The notes: generated from the letters alone by a model not told the origin. A stretch of 64,000 nt of DNA from Prunus persica (GCF_000346465.2 NC_034014.1:13203782-13267781), one strand, 5' to 3'. Numbered from the stretch's first letter, positions 34,401 to 45,552 are shown. Program-made: numbers and translations.

Positions 34401-34823
34401 CCAAATAGCATCTACAACTTAGACTCTCTTAAAACTCTCATGTTTGGTGGCTGTTTGAAACTTAAAAGTTTGCCTTTTTTCTCAGTTGGTTTGTGCTCTC
34501 TGGAAGAACTAAACCTCAGTTACTGTGGTATATTAGAGATCTCTGATTCCCTCATTTGCTTAACCTCGTTACGGGATATAGATCTAAGTGGAACCATGAT
34601 CAGGAGCTTACCTGCAAGCATACCAAAAGTAGAGGAAGATACAAAAATTGAGAGAGATTGTGATGAGTATGGAGCAAGTGGAAGTGATGATATTTTCGGC
34701 ACCTTGTGTGTAAGGGAATGGAAGTGGAAGGATAGAAAGAATGACATGGTGAACTACGTCCTGAGACAATTGAAAAGGAAAAAGGAAAAGGCAAAAGAAT
34801 TTTTTGGCGCCCTTGGAAGGTAG
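31426..34823 (+). CDS. TIR-NB-ARC-LRR (TNL) immune receptor, about 1,003 aa
   Basis: Intracellular NLR of the TIR class, which senses pathogen effectors and signals through NADase activity of its TIR domain via EDS1. Exons: 31426-31883, 32002-33103, 33271-33555, 33657-34823, all with GT-AG borders and matching phase, the usual TNL exon order. TIR (residues 1-150): YDVFLSFRGEDTR, catalytic-type Glu in LLEAIEKSK, SSTWCLDEL. NB-ARC: P-loop GVWGMGGIGKTT (206-217), kinase-2 KVLIVLDDVDD (about 286), RNBS-B GSRIIITTRD, GLPL as GGIPLA, FLDIACF, MHD at 480-482. Exon 3 starts the LRR region; exon 4 gives a dozen LRRs (LDLSYSRNLTEVP type). Start: the first in-frame ATG before the TIR, just after a CACAG. 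Oddity: after the last LRR (GTMIRSLPASIP) there is no normal post-LRR (C-JID) domain; the protein ends in about 65 residues, rich in Lys/Arg near the end. All key motifs are intact, so it is probably functional. Confidence 0.93.
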
Positions 34824-35094
34824 AAGTCTTTTTTCACTTGGATTTATTTCGTTGCTGGGAAAAAAGTATTGAGAGGAATAGAGAACCACAAACTTGAATG
34901 TCTTGACTTTATCTTACAAAAGGCTGTTTTTTAATTTTTGTCAAGCTTGATCTTCAGTTTAGTTTTATGATAACTTTTGTAATTCAGATTGGTCTCTGTA
35001 GTTTTCGAATTTCCGACATGGGCTTGTCTTGCTTCTTTGTAATTCAGTTTGGCTTTGCAAGAAATTTTGTACTTGTTTCTTTTTGTGGTTGATA

Positions 35095-35240
35095 GGCACT
35101 GGTTTTCATTTTGGAATTGAAAGCCAAATTGAGCAAATTGAATCGTTATTGTGTATTAACCAACTAGACATTTGCATTCTCCTTGATGATGTGAACGATT
35201 CATGCCAAAAACTTTCTATCAGCTGGAGATCATTATAACA
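35095..35240 (+). pseudogene. Scar of a second TNL: fused NB-ARC scraps
   Basis: After GTTGATAGGCACTGGTTTTC the sequence matches the start of the NB-ARC exon of the adjacent TNL (GIESQIEQIESLLCINQLDIC against 32088-32152). It then jumps to the kinase-2 region (ILLDDVNDSCQ) with about 250 bp missing. It lies 270 bp past the TNL stop codon. This is the remains of a tandem duplicate. Confidence 0.8.
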
Positions 35241-35540
35241 TGCTATATATAAGGGCCTATTTAGAAAGACTTACAAGATTGAGGGATTAAATTATGATTT
35301 CTTAGTTGACATATTTACAATTTGACGTTACATGTTACCAAGACTTTCAAGCTTATTAATAAAGTTATCACAAGTCAACACAACCCAACCAAATGGTTAA
35401 GTTCATTTTTCTTTTACTTACTTTATCATAGAGTTGGTCTATTTGTTTTTTTTTTTTTTTTTTGTTTTTTGTTTTTTAATAGTACAAGCCATAGTCTTAG
35501 GGGGAGGGGGGTTTCTCTCACACACTATCACAGTACACAT

Positions 35541-36419
35541 GGCTCGTTTGTTACACCTTATAAGCTTGAATTGGACTAGACAAATTTTTATCCCATGTTT
35601 GTTTTGACTTGCTACTAATTTTAAGTGGGACTGTTAATACTGGCCCCACCAAAAACACCTCCTTAGGTGTTCTTAGTGAGACCCGAGTGGAGAGGGGGGA
35701 CAAGCTAGTCCCAACCCAAGCGCTTGCAACAACCAAGCCCTTGCCGCAACGATCGACCTCCCAAGCGCCTTCCACAACCACCGACCACCCAAGCACCTGC
35801 AACTGATTCAAACCCCCACCGTCACAGCCACACGCAGTGACCCCCAATACAACATCACAGTCAGTTCCAGTCAATTTCGGCGAGCACCGATTAGAGATAA
35901 TGACTTCGCAGCTTGAACTATGGGCTGTGGACACAGCAACTGTGCAATGATGGTGACTGTGAGACGATGATGACTGTGCAAGCAGAGGTAGAAGTAGAAG
36001 ACAGAGTATATTGAGAAGCAGCAAAGAGAAAATTTTTGGGAAAAAAAAAAAGGAACAGAGAAAAATTTTGGAAAAAAAAAAGCAAAGAGAAAAAATTTTG
36101 AAAAAAAAAAACAAAGAGAAACATATATTGAGAAGAAGAGGCCAAGGAGAAGAAGAAGAGAAGAAGAAGAGGATGGAGAAGAAGAAGCAATTCGCAGGAG
36201 GAAGAAGAAAAGAAAATGCAGAGAGAGAAGAAAAGTCAAAAAAATAATATTAAATTCACTTTAATATGTTTTTATAAAAAATAAAAAAAAAATCTAGTCC
36301 TAGTCCAAACATACACCAAACAAAGGACAATTGTTATCCAGTTTAGGCCAGGCCAAGCCAATCCAAGACAGTCTCTAATTATAGTCCATACCAAGACATT
36401 CCTTCGTACCAAACTAGCC
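35541..36419. mobile_element. Possible non-autonomous TIR element (about 880 bp)
   Basis: The left edge GGCTCGTTTGTTAC and the right edge read on the other strand (GGCTAGTTTGGTAC) match at 12 of 14 positions. The interior is low-complexity GAA/poly-A sequence that leaves long but meaningless open frames. No clear target duplication was found, so the call is tentative. Confidence 0.35.
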
Positions 36420-37110
36420 CTGAGGGTTCGAATCTGAGACTAATCTGCAAATCAATGTCATTTTCCACTCGGCTAGGTTTCAAAAGAATTGCTTTTGTGA
36501 TAGGACCCGCCCCGAATCCCTCAGAACCCGAGACGAATCCTGTGGAATTCCCGACATCACCCCGATGTCGGGCCCACTTCTAAAACTATATCCTTTTTTC
36601 CCAAAAAGAATAAGGGCACGAGACTTTCTACTGAAATTTCGGCAGAGTCTCCCCTGTAAATTGAACATTTCCCAAATTTCAACCTGCACAAAATTCACAA
36701 TTTAATATCCCAACAGGCAGCACACACAATATAACTTCATGCAATTCACATAAATGGCCTTCGGCCTTTCGATAATTCGAAGCAAACCACCAAGCACGCT
36801 ATCAAGTCAATTAATACCTTAAACAAGGCAAACAATAAATTCAATCCCACTTAAGAATTTCAAAGCAATCCACTACATTTAATTTTCTCAACATCCAACA
36901 TACGAGGTTTTAACCTCCTAACACAAACACATCTCATTCTCACTCAAATAGCAGGACCAACGACAAGGTCTGCATCATACTCAATAATACACAAGTAAAG
37001 TTTAACCCGCGCTGCACCTAGGCATTTCCCTAGGCTGCCTACGTACCATCGCCAAGGGATCAAGCCACATGTAGTTCTCTCATACAAAATTTCCAAAACC
37101 ATCAACATAA

Positions 37111-37790
37111 TATCACAATATCTCCCCATACGCCAGAACTACCAACGCCATGTATGGGGCCTGTCGACACGCCGGAAAATCCTACACCACCTGTGACCTC
37201 AACATAATATCACAATATCTCCCCATACGCCAGAACTACCTACGCCACGTATGGGGCCTGTCCGCACGCCGAAAATCCTACGCCATGTGGGACTTCAACA
37301 TCATATCACAATATCTTCCCACACATCGGAACTATCAACGCTACGTATGGGGTCTGTCAACACGCCGGAAAATCCTACGCCACGTGTGACCTCAACAAAA
37401 TATCACAATATCTTCCCATATGCCGGAACTACCAACGCCACGTATGGGGTTTGTCAACACGCCGAAAAATCCTACGTCACGTGTGACCTCAACATAATAT
37501 CACAATATCTCCCCATACGCCGGAACTACCAACGCCACGATGGGGCCTGTTCGCAAGCCGAAAAATCCTACGCCACGTGGGACCTCAACATCATATCACA
37601 GTATCTCCCCATATGCTGGAACTACCAACGCCATGTATGGGGTCTGTCAACACGCCGGAAAATCCTACGCCACGTGTGACCTCAACATAATATCACAATA
37701 TCTCCCCATATGCCGGAACTACCAACGCCACGTATGGGGCCTGTTCGCATACCGGAAAATCCTACGCCACGTGGGACCTCACAATCATAG
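37111..37790. repeat. 97-bp tandem array, seven copies, fourteen stem-loops
   Basis: The marker TATCACAATATCTCCCC recurs at 37111, 37208, 37304, 37401, 37498, 37594 and 37691 (steps 96-97 bp). Each unit has two hairpins. Type A: stem CCCCATAC/GTATGGGG (37124-37131/37152-37159 in the first unit), loop with CGGAACTACCAACGCC. Type B: stem like GTCA-CACG/CGTGTGAC or GTCC-CAC/GTGGGAC, loop with CGGAAAATCCTACGCC. Most unit-to-unit changes in the stems keep pairing. Confidence 0.88.
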
Positions 37791-38171
37791 GATGGTACTT
37801 ACACAGTGTAATCAATCATCTTTCTCTCTTTAATATATATACACATATATATTTATATTTTCAATATTGCATAAACCTCAACCACAATAAATAATAATAT
37901 TTATTCCCGATTTTCCCTAGTTTAAAACAATAAACTAGTACCTTAAACCACTAATTATCATAACTTAACTAATGATCAAGACCTGTCACTAGGGTCATTA
38001 TAATCCTCCTAGGGAGGTGAAACTACCCCAGAAGACTCACGGTCAACCAAAGGTCAAACTACCCAAACTTGGTCAAACGGGCTCACGAGGCCCACGACCT
38101 CCAAATTCCGATCCGAAAGTTCCTATAGGTTCTACAAGGTTTAGGATACACGTCCCGCAAGTTTGATCCGG

Positions 38172-38337
38172 ATCGGACGGTCGGATTGCTCACGATCACA
38201 CGATCGGACAGTCAGATCCCTCACGATCGCACGATCGGACGGTCGGATAGCTCACGATCGCACGATCGGACGGTCGGATCGCTCACGATTGCATGATCGG
38301 ACGATCGGATCGCTCATGATCGCATGATCGGACAGTT
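38172..38337. repeat. 31-bp minisatellite rich in CGATCG
   Basis: Five units with exact 31-bp steps (38191, 38222, 38253, 38284, 38315). Core: CTCACGATCGCACGATCGGA followed by CGGTCGGAT. Contains self-complementary GATCGNNCGATC motifs. Confidence 0.9.
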
Positions 38338-39078
38338 ACTAGGAACCTAGCCCTAGGGTTGGCATTTGCGGAGTATCTGGGACTCCGTTTTACGATCCGT
38401 CGAACCCCATCCGATCCTAAGAATGTCTAGATTAACATATTATAAATCTAAGACTATCCAACGTTTCAAACCTATCAAACCTGGATAACGCACAATATGT
38501 GGTATCCGTTCAAGACTCAAACGGTATCCAAATTGAAATCCGAGCACACTTACGCGCTCAAGACAACAAGGGGACTGCATCAGGACACAATGCCCCTTTT
38601 CTACAGTGCCCACGTGCTGGCGGTGCGTGGGTGTCCAAACCGATTAGGCATCGCCGGAAATTCTCAAAATCACGGCTCAAGGTTCCTACCCTAGGTATAA
38701 CACCCTATTTGCAACCACTTTTGTTCTTGGACCTACCCCAAAAACTGACCGGAGATGGTCGGAATAGCGATCCCAAAATCGCTCGAAATCAAATTCGAAA
38801 ATCAAGCTACCTACGCTCAAAATCGATGCAATCCTACCCAATCATTAGCTAGATTATGAAGAATGGATGAATTTCGATACCTTGGTCGCCAACAATGGCG
38901 GCCGGAGGAGAAAGATCGGAACCGGCGAAGTTCGAGCGAAAACCTGCCTAAAATCACCTTTTTTCGAAGGCTGGAGTGGCGGCCGATGTCGGGGAAGGGC
39001 CGGGTCTTGACGCCGAGGCTGAGCCGGTCCTTTTGGCACCTATCCCGTCCGTAGCCGTGGCCGGTGGCCGGAGTTCCG

Positions 39079-39122
39079 AAGAGAGAGAGAGACAGTCGGG
39101 GAGAGAGAGAGAGAGAGAGAGA
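39079..39122. repeat. GA microsatellite in solo LTR 1
   Basis: Two GA runs interrupted by CAGTCGGG. A similar GA-rich block lies at about 42967-43022 in solo LTR 2. Confidence 0.85.
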
Positions 39123-39399
39123 AACCAGATTTTATCAAACCCTTTTTGCAATATTTACGATTGTGCCACTGAAGGTATTTTAATCATATCTCTCTCGTTA
39201 CAACTCCGATTCGAGCCCACCACGTGTCTACTAACTCATCTCGTCAGGCTCTACACAACGGTATAGTCGAAATTCCCAAATTTCTTCCCGGTCAAAAAGT
39301 CAACTTTAAACCTAACAAAATATTCTAGGGGCAAAGTGGTCTTTTATTTAAATAAACTAATATTTACCAATTTATTTAGGACCGGGTCATTACATTTTG

Positions 39400-40588
39400 A
39401 ACTGGGAGAAAGAGACATTCTAACCAAACTTGGTTATGCCATAGTAGCATTACACTCGCATACAACTTGAATGCAAATTGTGAAATTTTTTGGCGGAGAG
39501 CTTCCATGGAGCAATTTGGGAAACATTTAAAAAGGGAAAAAACAATGGGATGCTATAACATTTTAATGAGTGGCATGAATGTTGAGAAGGGACAATAGCC
39601 TTCACTAGCTTCTGTATCCACCTGTGGCACCTAGGGCTGAGTAGGGATTTGGGTTGCGTGAGTTTTAGGGTTTTCAATGTCTACTTGGTATTTTTGTTAT
39701 CTTGTGCAGATGAATTTTAGGATTTTCAATGTCTACTTTGTTGTTTTTAATTAAGGAATGCATAGTGGGTACAACTATTGTTGGCTTTCATCCAAAAGAA
39801 GTTGAAGTTGAATTAGAAAGTTGACTTTCATTGGCATAGAAGCCTCAAATATCCATGATTTCTGTTCTGATTAGGACTTCCAATGTAAAATTCATATGCA
39901 CAAGATAACCATAGCATATATTTCTATCCAAATGCATGATACTTGTAGGCATATATACACCCAGTTTACATATAGCTAGTCCAGGCTCATTGCCATGTTT
40001 TGACTTGCACTAGGTTTGCAGGTTATCAATATGGTTGATGCTTCTTCTGTTAGATTTCTATATATAGTGTCCATGATCCTTCACATAACTCGAAATACAT
40101 AGAAGACATACACGGTGCCATCTTCCTTGAGTATATATGATCTCTGAACTCATTCAATCGTAATAGCAACAACTCTAGCAAAAGACATGAATTGCTCAAA
40201 ACTTTTGCTCTCTCTCAGAAATTGTTTCAGCTCTATCTTTATGACGAGATTAGGGTTAGAAAACGTGTCTGACCAGAGCAGGGTCTTAAGCTTATATAGG
40301 GCTAGGTCAAGTCATCTCTACTCATCACCAAGGGCTGACTTGACTAACACTCTAAGCCCATCAAGCAACGATTCACGCAAAAGGAAATAAATAGAACCAT
40401 TTAATTAGCTTCAAAACTTTCCTTATTTCACAAGGTTTTGGTCCTCAAGGTATAACCTAATTTAAACCCTTATCAAACCTGATATAACTTAGTATTTAGT
40501 GTACCGATCTAAATAGGAATGTAACATTCTCTCACTAGATCAAGCACTAGAGAACCAAGCTTCTATATTGCAAAAGTTTGATAATCTT
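39400..40588. other. Between the two solo LTRs, no gene seen
   Basis: AT-rich DNA without a recognisable domain. The first nucleotides are the right target duplication of solo LTR 1 and the last are the left duplication of solo LTR 2. Confidence 0.4.
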
Positions 40589-41418
40589 TGACAGGACCCG
40601 TCCTGGAATTTCCCGGAAACCGAAGCGGACCCCGTCTTTGTTCCGACATCTTCCCGATGCCGGGCCTACTTACTAACAACCGAAACTCTCTACCAAAATT
40701 TTGGCAGAATCTCCCCTGTAATTTAAGCAAACCCGACAAAAAATTTCAACCTGCAACATACATAAAATAAAAATCTCAACCAGCAGCATGCTTTCACAAT
40801 TCATCAAAACCTACTAAATGGCATCCGACCTCACAAGTAAAATCTACCATGGGCGATAACAGAGCATCTACTGAATTTAGATTACAAGAACAGTTGAGTA
40901 GAAGAAATTACTCAAATCCTAACTAGGAAGGTTCACAGTTTGAGCCTCGTACACCTCTTGCACGCTTCTTGGAGCGACTACTAACTGAGGGGCGCAAAAC
41001 AGAACACATGTGAGTGGACAAAAAAAAGATTTGCAGTTAAAAACAATATAGTAACCCCACCGTGCAAAAATAATGCTCAAGACATGCAGGTTTACAATTC
41101 ATTATTTAATTACTCAAAACATAATTCATTTAAAAATTCTTCAAAACACAAGTCATCTCCTTCATAAACCCCATTCTCTCAATCTTGCAACTCCTGCCAA
41201 ACCACTGAAAAACTCTAATTTCTTCACACTCCCAACTATAGATATACATATAAATATATATATAACTGTAACTATACATAGCTATACGATATACTCATCA
41301 CACTACCTAGGTACCGGGGAAACAATCCAACTGGGGGATCGTTTGACTAGTCCGCAGGATTTCTAGGTGCTATCCTGCGTCTAGGGATGAGCGGTCCAAT
41401 CGAGGGACGAAACTCCAA

Positions 41419-41672
41419 AGCTCACACACCGGAACATCTAACGCCATGTGTAGCTCCCAAACTATGTCCTACGCGCGCAGACTGGATCATCACACACCGG
41501 AACATCCAACCCCATGGGTGATGAACACTATACAGAGTCTTTCTATACGCCGGAACATCCAACGCCGCATATGGAAAGTGTCTCACACACCGGAACATCC
41601 AACGCCGCGAGTGAGACAGATAACCTATTCTTCCCACACGCCGGAACATCCAACGCCGCGTGTGGAAAGTCT
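41419..41672. repeat. Five stem-loops with constant loop and changing stems
   Basis: Five hairpins share the loop CCGGAACATCCAACGCC (or one-base variants). Their stems differ: about 41419-41456 (AGCT-ACACA type), TCATCAC/GTGATGA (about 41487-41524), TTTC-ATA/TAT-GAAA (about 41550-41578), GTCTCAC/GTGAGAC (about 41580-41617) and CCACACGC/GCGTGTGG (41633-41665). The loop is nearly that of type A in solo LTR 1. Confidence 0.88.
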
Positions 41673-41784
41673 AATAACGGGGGAAGATACTTACATAGTG
41701 TAATCATACAACTTCTCTCAACAACCCCTCATAATCAAGTTCTTCCACAACACACTTCAACAACCCAAGTATCTCGCCTATAGA

Positions 41785-41786
<2 letters not shown>

Positions 41787-41815
<29 letters not shown>
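41787..41815. repeat. AT microsatellite in solo LTR 2
   Basis: About 29 bases of alternating AT. Confidence 0.9.
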
Positions 41816-43304
41816 CTTCCCCAAAATGCCCAACTCACAATATATTACTAAAGCGTTATACAACATCAAATTCATCTCATGAATATAATATATTCAATAA
41901 ACCATTAAAAACATTATGCATAAATCTTTCGTCAAGAAAACCATGCATATGATTGAAAGCAAAGTCCACTCACAAATATTCCCACGTTGCCTGACCACGA
42001 GAGGGTCCTGCTTACTGAGTACGTGCAGTCGAAACACCTATTTCGAGATACGAACCTTTAATTAATATAAAATTACGTCGAAGCGGAAATCACAAATTAA
42101 ATACTTAATTCCCCAAATTCCCAATACGTGCACGTTGAAGAAGGTATCCTAAGGTCCGATTACAGGTTTAGGAATCGTTCACGATTGTACGGTTATCGCT
42201 AACCCTCAAACTTTGCATTATTGAATCGGAACATCCGGGGCTCTGATTCATGATCCGTGAAGTCCCATACGGTCCTAGGAATACCTACAACAACAAATTT
42301 TAATTCGGAAAAGATCTAACGGTCAGAGCCTATCGAACCCGGATAACACACAATATGCCAAAATCCGTTCGATAGTCAAACGACGTCCGAATTGAGATCC
42401 GTGAATTCCTACGCGCTCGTGACAACCTAAGGATCCCATCGGGTCAACTTGCAGCTTCACCAGCCTCGTCCATGCACCGCCATACACACCGGCAGTGCGT
42501 GGGTGTGTAGAGTAAATTCCGGTGACGGAAAAATTCCACACCCGAGCTCACCCTTCCTATCCTAGCTTCTACTCAAGGTCAGGATCACTTCATTCAACTA
42601 CGGGAAGGTCCAATTCGGACGGCAACTGGCCGGAATTTCACTTTGAAATCAGGCCAAAACCTAGGTTTTCAAATCGATTTTCTAGACAACAAATCAGTCC
42701 AAACCTATGAAACAGTCAGCTAGAACTCAGAAAATGGATGAGAAACCATACCTCACTCACCGGGTTTGGGCGGAGGAGACGGCGGCGCAGCAACAGGAAA
42801 GCTCCGGTTCGAACCAGTCGAGCTCGTGGCCGGAGTTCGTGGTTTTCGACGAGGAAAGCTGGCAGGTCTTCACCGGGACGTCGAGGGGAGTCGATCGGGA
42901 CTAGTGGAGTGCCTGGCCATGGCCGGTGCTGGGAGAATTGTAGAGAGGAAGAATCGGCGTCGGGGAAAGAGAGAGATTGAGGAGAGAGAGAGAGAAAACT
43001 GATAGCGCGAGGAGAGAGAGTGTTGAGGTGAAAAATCTGATTTTTACCAAAATTTTCAAAATAATTACAGTTTTGCCACTGATAATGTTTTGATCGCCAA
43101 ATCTTCGTTACAACTCCGTTTCAAGCCTATCGCGTGTCTACGAATTCGTCTCAGTACCACCTACCCAAAAATACTATTCGTGGTCCCAAAATCCTTCTGA
43201 ATAAGAAAATGACCAATTTACCCCTACCCCAAGAGTAAATTCGAAATTTCACGTTAAATCAATTAAAATAGACATTAAATTTGGAGTTGGGGTGTTACAA
43301 TCTT

Positions 43305-43772
43305 TATTGGCCATGAGTTTAAAATTGTTAAGTCATTCCCTTCAAGCTACAATGAAAAGCGATTAGACAAAACGAACTATAGACAAGCCCTGCTATCCTT
43401 TTATTAAGAACAGACCATCTATAATCACATGATGCAATCTCAAAACACATGAAGCACTTATGAACGCGAACCTTAACATGTACTGATCCGTAGTGTGCTT
43501 AGTGTTTTTCAGGACATATACCCCTTTATGACTTAGCAGATTGCTTGAGCCATGGTTTTTTTTTTCTCTTTTGTATCGCGTGTAGAAGTTTTTTTTTTTT
43601 TTTTTTTTAAAGAGAAAACTGGCTATGGGTGCCTAGAGATATTCATGCCGGTTGGTGGTGGGGCCTATCACCATGGTGATTTGAGGGTTTCGGATGAAAC
43701 CGATGATGGAAAGGAAACGGATTTCCCAATACTTGGATTCGAGAGCATTGCATTGAGTATATCTTGAATATC
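43305..43772. other. Short spacer, no gene seen
   Basis: Contains two poly-T runs (about 43556 and 43590-43608). The right end (about 43610-43772) looks like the leader of a gypsy-type element, ending next to a PBS-like site. Confidence 0.4.
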
Positions 43773-43789
43773 TCAATGAAAGCACCAAA

Positions 43790-44095
43790 TGTTTGTGCAA
43801 ATTTCTCGCAAGAGAATATTCGTTTGTAGATCCTTCACCCTTTGAGCTTCCTTAGTTCTTGCGACGGTCACCCTAGCCGCTGGCCTCTCCTATTCTTCTC
43901 TCTCCTACACGGCCAAGTGCCACCACACACGGCTTTAGCGGCCCTGCTCTCCCCGTTTTTAGCTATTGCTTCTCAAAGATTCAATCGAACTAACTTAGGC
44001 ATCTAGGGTTTTTCAAAGAATATCTTCCCAAAATGTGGAGATTGAATCAATTAGCGATTTGATTGGGATCAAATTCCTAATTTATTATAATATCC
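43790..44095 (-). repeat. LTR-like segment with adjacent PBS, second gypsy copy
   Basis: Resembles the LTR at 48357-48924 at its PBS-proximal end (CAAGAGAATATTCGT phrase) and near its other end (GATTTGAT ... ATCAAATTCCTAATT). TCAATGAAAGCACCAAA at 43773-43789 is the PBS read on the other strand. Confidence 0.5.
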
Positions 44096-44307
44096 CCAAA
44101 GTAAGATATTATCCAAAATAAGTCTTCGCCTGGTATCAATTTTGAGAGTAGGAGAGGTGAAGTGAGGTAGGTCTTCAAGCTCTGAAAGGCTACTTCGCAC
44201 TCTTCATCCCACTTGTCCCTTTGCCCCTTCTTCAAAGCGTTGAAGAATGGCCTGCATTTGTGAGTAGATTTCGAGAGGAATTGGTTAAGAGTTGCTGCTT
44301 TACCCAT
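44077..44307 (-). pseudogene. Gypsy RNase H N-terminal fragment
   Basis: Contains FLSKSTHKCRPFFNALKKG and a CEVAFQSLKTYLTSPLLLSK segment, the connection between reverse transcriptase and RNase H in Ty3/gypsy polyproteins. Ends at the junction with the LTR-like piece. Confidence 0.75.
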
Positions 44308-44493
44308 TAGACCTTGTATCTCCTTTGTTGTGGCAGTGACTTCATGTTCAGTATAGCCTTGATTTGATTTGGATGTGCCTCAATTCTTCTTTGGGTGACT
44401 AAGTATCCAAGGAATTACCTGGACGAGACTCCAAATGTGCATTTGTTCGGGTTCAACTTCATGTTGTATTTTCGAAGTAGGCTGAATGCTTCG

Positions 44494-44793
44494 TCAAGGT
44501 TCTTGATGTGATCTACTCACTGGGGAGCTTTGACTAGCATGTCGTCTATGCAGACCTCCATAGTCTTGCCAATTTGCTCCTTGAAAATGTTGTTTTTTTA
44601 CTAGCCTTTGGTAGGTTGCTCCGGCGTTCTTCAGTCCAAAGAGTATGACTTTGTAGCAGTATGTAACCCTTTCAATGATGAAGGAGGTTTTTGCCTTGTC
44701 GTCTTCATGCATCATGATTTGATTATAGCCGGAGTAGGCGTCTATGAAGCTTAGCAGTTGATTGCCAGAAGTTGAATCAACGAGCTGATCCAT
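44494..44793 (-). pseudogene. Gypsy reverse transcriptase fragment
   Basis: Has FIDAYSGYNQIMMHEDD and TSFIIERVTYCYKVILFGLK with NAGATYQRLV, typical of Ty3/gypsy RT. The catalytic IDD (EVCIDDMLVKAP) is read in another frame at about 44525-44560, so a frameshift lies between. Confidence 0.85.
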
Positions 44794-45552
44794 TCTTATT
44801 AGTAGAAAGTTGTCTTCAGGGCATGCCTTGTTGAGGTCGGTGTAGTCGACGCAAACTCTCCACAGGCCCTTATCTTTCTTTGCTACTAAAACAACGTTCG
44901 CAAGCCATTCTGCCTAGGAGACTTTTTCAATGAATCCAGCAGCTAAGAGTTTGTTGATCTCTGCCTCAATGATGGCAACCCGCTCGAGAGCGAAGTTGCG
45001 TCTCTTATGCGCTATAGGCTTGATAGCTGGGTTGACGTGTAGGTGATGGTAGATGATCTGGGGATCGATGCATGTTATGTCGAATGGCGACCATGCGAAT
45101 ACGTCTTTATTTTTCTAAAGGAGGACTACAAGCTCTGCCTTCTCCTCATGGCGTAAGAGCAATCCAATCCGCGCTTTTCTCTCTAATTTGTTAGGATCAA
45201 TATGTACTAGCTCGATGTCCCCTTCGAGCTTCCATCGTTTTTCAGGAGAGACCTCCGGACGGATTCCCTCGACTTGGTCTTGATTCTTTGATTGCTATTA
45301 GGAAGTAGCTATTCCCTTTCTTTCTGGCCTGCTTGGCTATTAGGAACGGGATCTTCTTTCTCATCTGCATATTCTACTCCCTTAAGATCTACCTGATTCA
45401 CAGGAAGGAACTGTGTTTGCTTGCTTCTCTTCAACCTTAGAGCTAATTCCTGTGGAAGCCTGTTGGCTGGGCTGTCCGCCTAAACCGGAGGCCGTTATAA
45501 ATGCTATAACAAAACTTAATAATTTTATAAAATTTACTAAAGAAAGGATTTA

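Larger units (their letters stand above)
36498..39394. mobile_element. Solo LTR 1 (2,897 bp) of a long-LTR retroelement
   Basis: Begins TGATAGGACCCG, ends GGTCATTACA and is flanked by perfect TTTTG (36493-36497 and 39395-39399). There is no internal protein region and no second LTR. Near its start is a 9-bp hairpin (36550-36558/36564-36572). It holds a 97-bp stem-loop array (37111-37790), a 31-bp minisatellite (38172-38337) and a GA-rich end (39079-39122). Solo LTR 2 at 40589-43299 shares the ends and overall plan. Solo LTRs arise by recombination between the two LTRs of a full element. Confidence 0.88.
40589..43299. mobile_element. Solo LTR 2 (2,711 bp), same family as solo LTR 1
   Basis: Begins TGACAGGACCCG, ends GGGTGTTACA and is flanked by perfect ATCTT (40584-40588 and 43300-43304). 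It shares with solo LTR 1 the start, the hairpin CCGACATC-TTCCC-GATG, the text TTTTGGCAGAATCTCCCCTG, an array of stem-loops, a GA block and an end segment (TTTTGCCACTGA ... ACAACTCCG ... CGTGTCTAC). It lacks the 31-bp minisatellite. Confidence 0.88.

Noticed and set aside
36011..36239. Charged coiled-coil protein
   Set aside because: Pure GAAAAA repeats; no start context, no homologous text.
35551..36247. Long frames rich in Phe, Leu, Lys or Glu
   Set aside because: Encoded by GAA/poly-A low-complexity DNA in a probable TIR element.
37111..37790. CRISPR-like array
   Set aside because: Plant nuclear DNA; units are 97-bp tandem repeats with no unique spacers.
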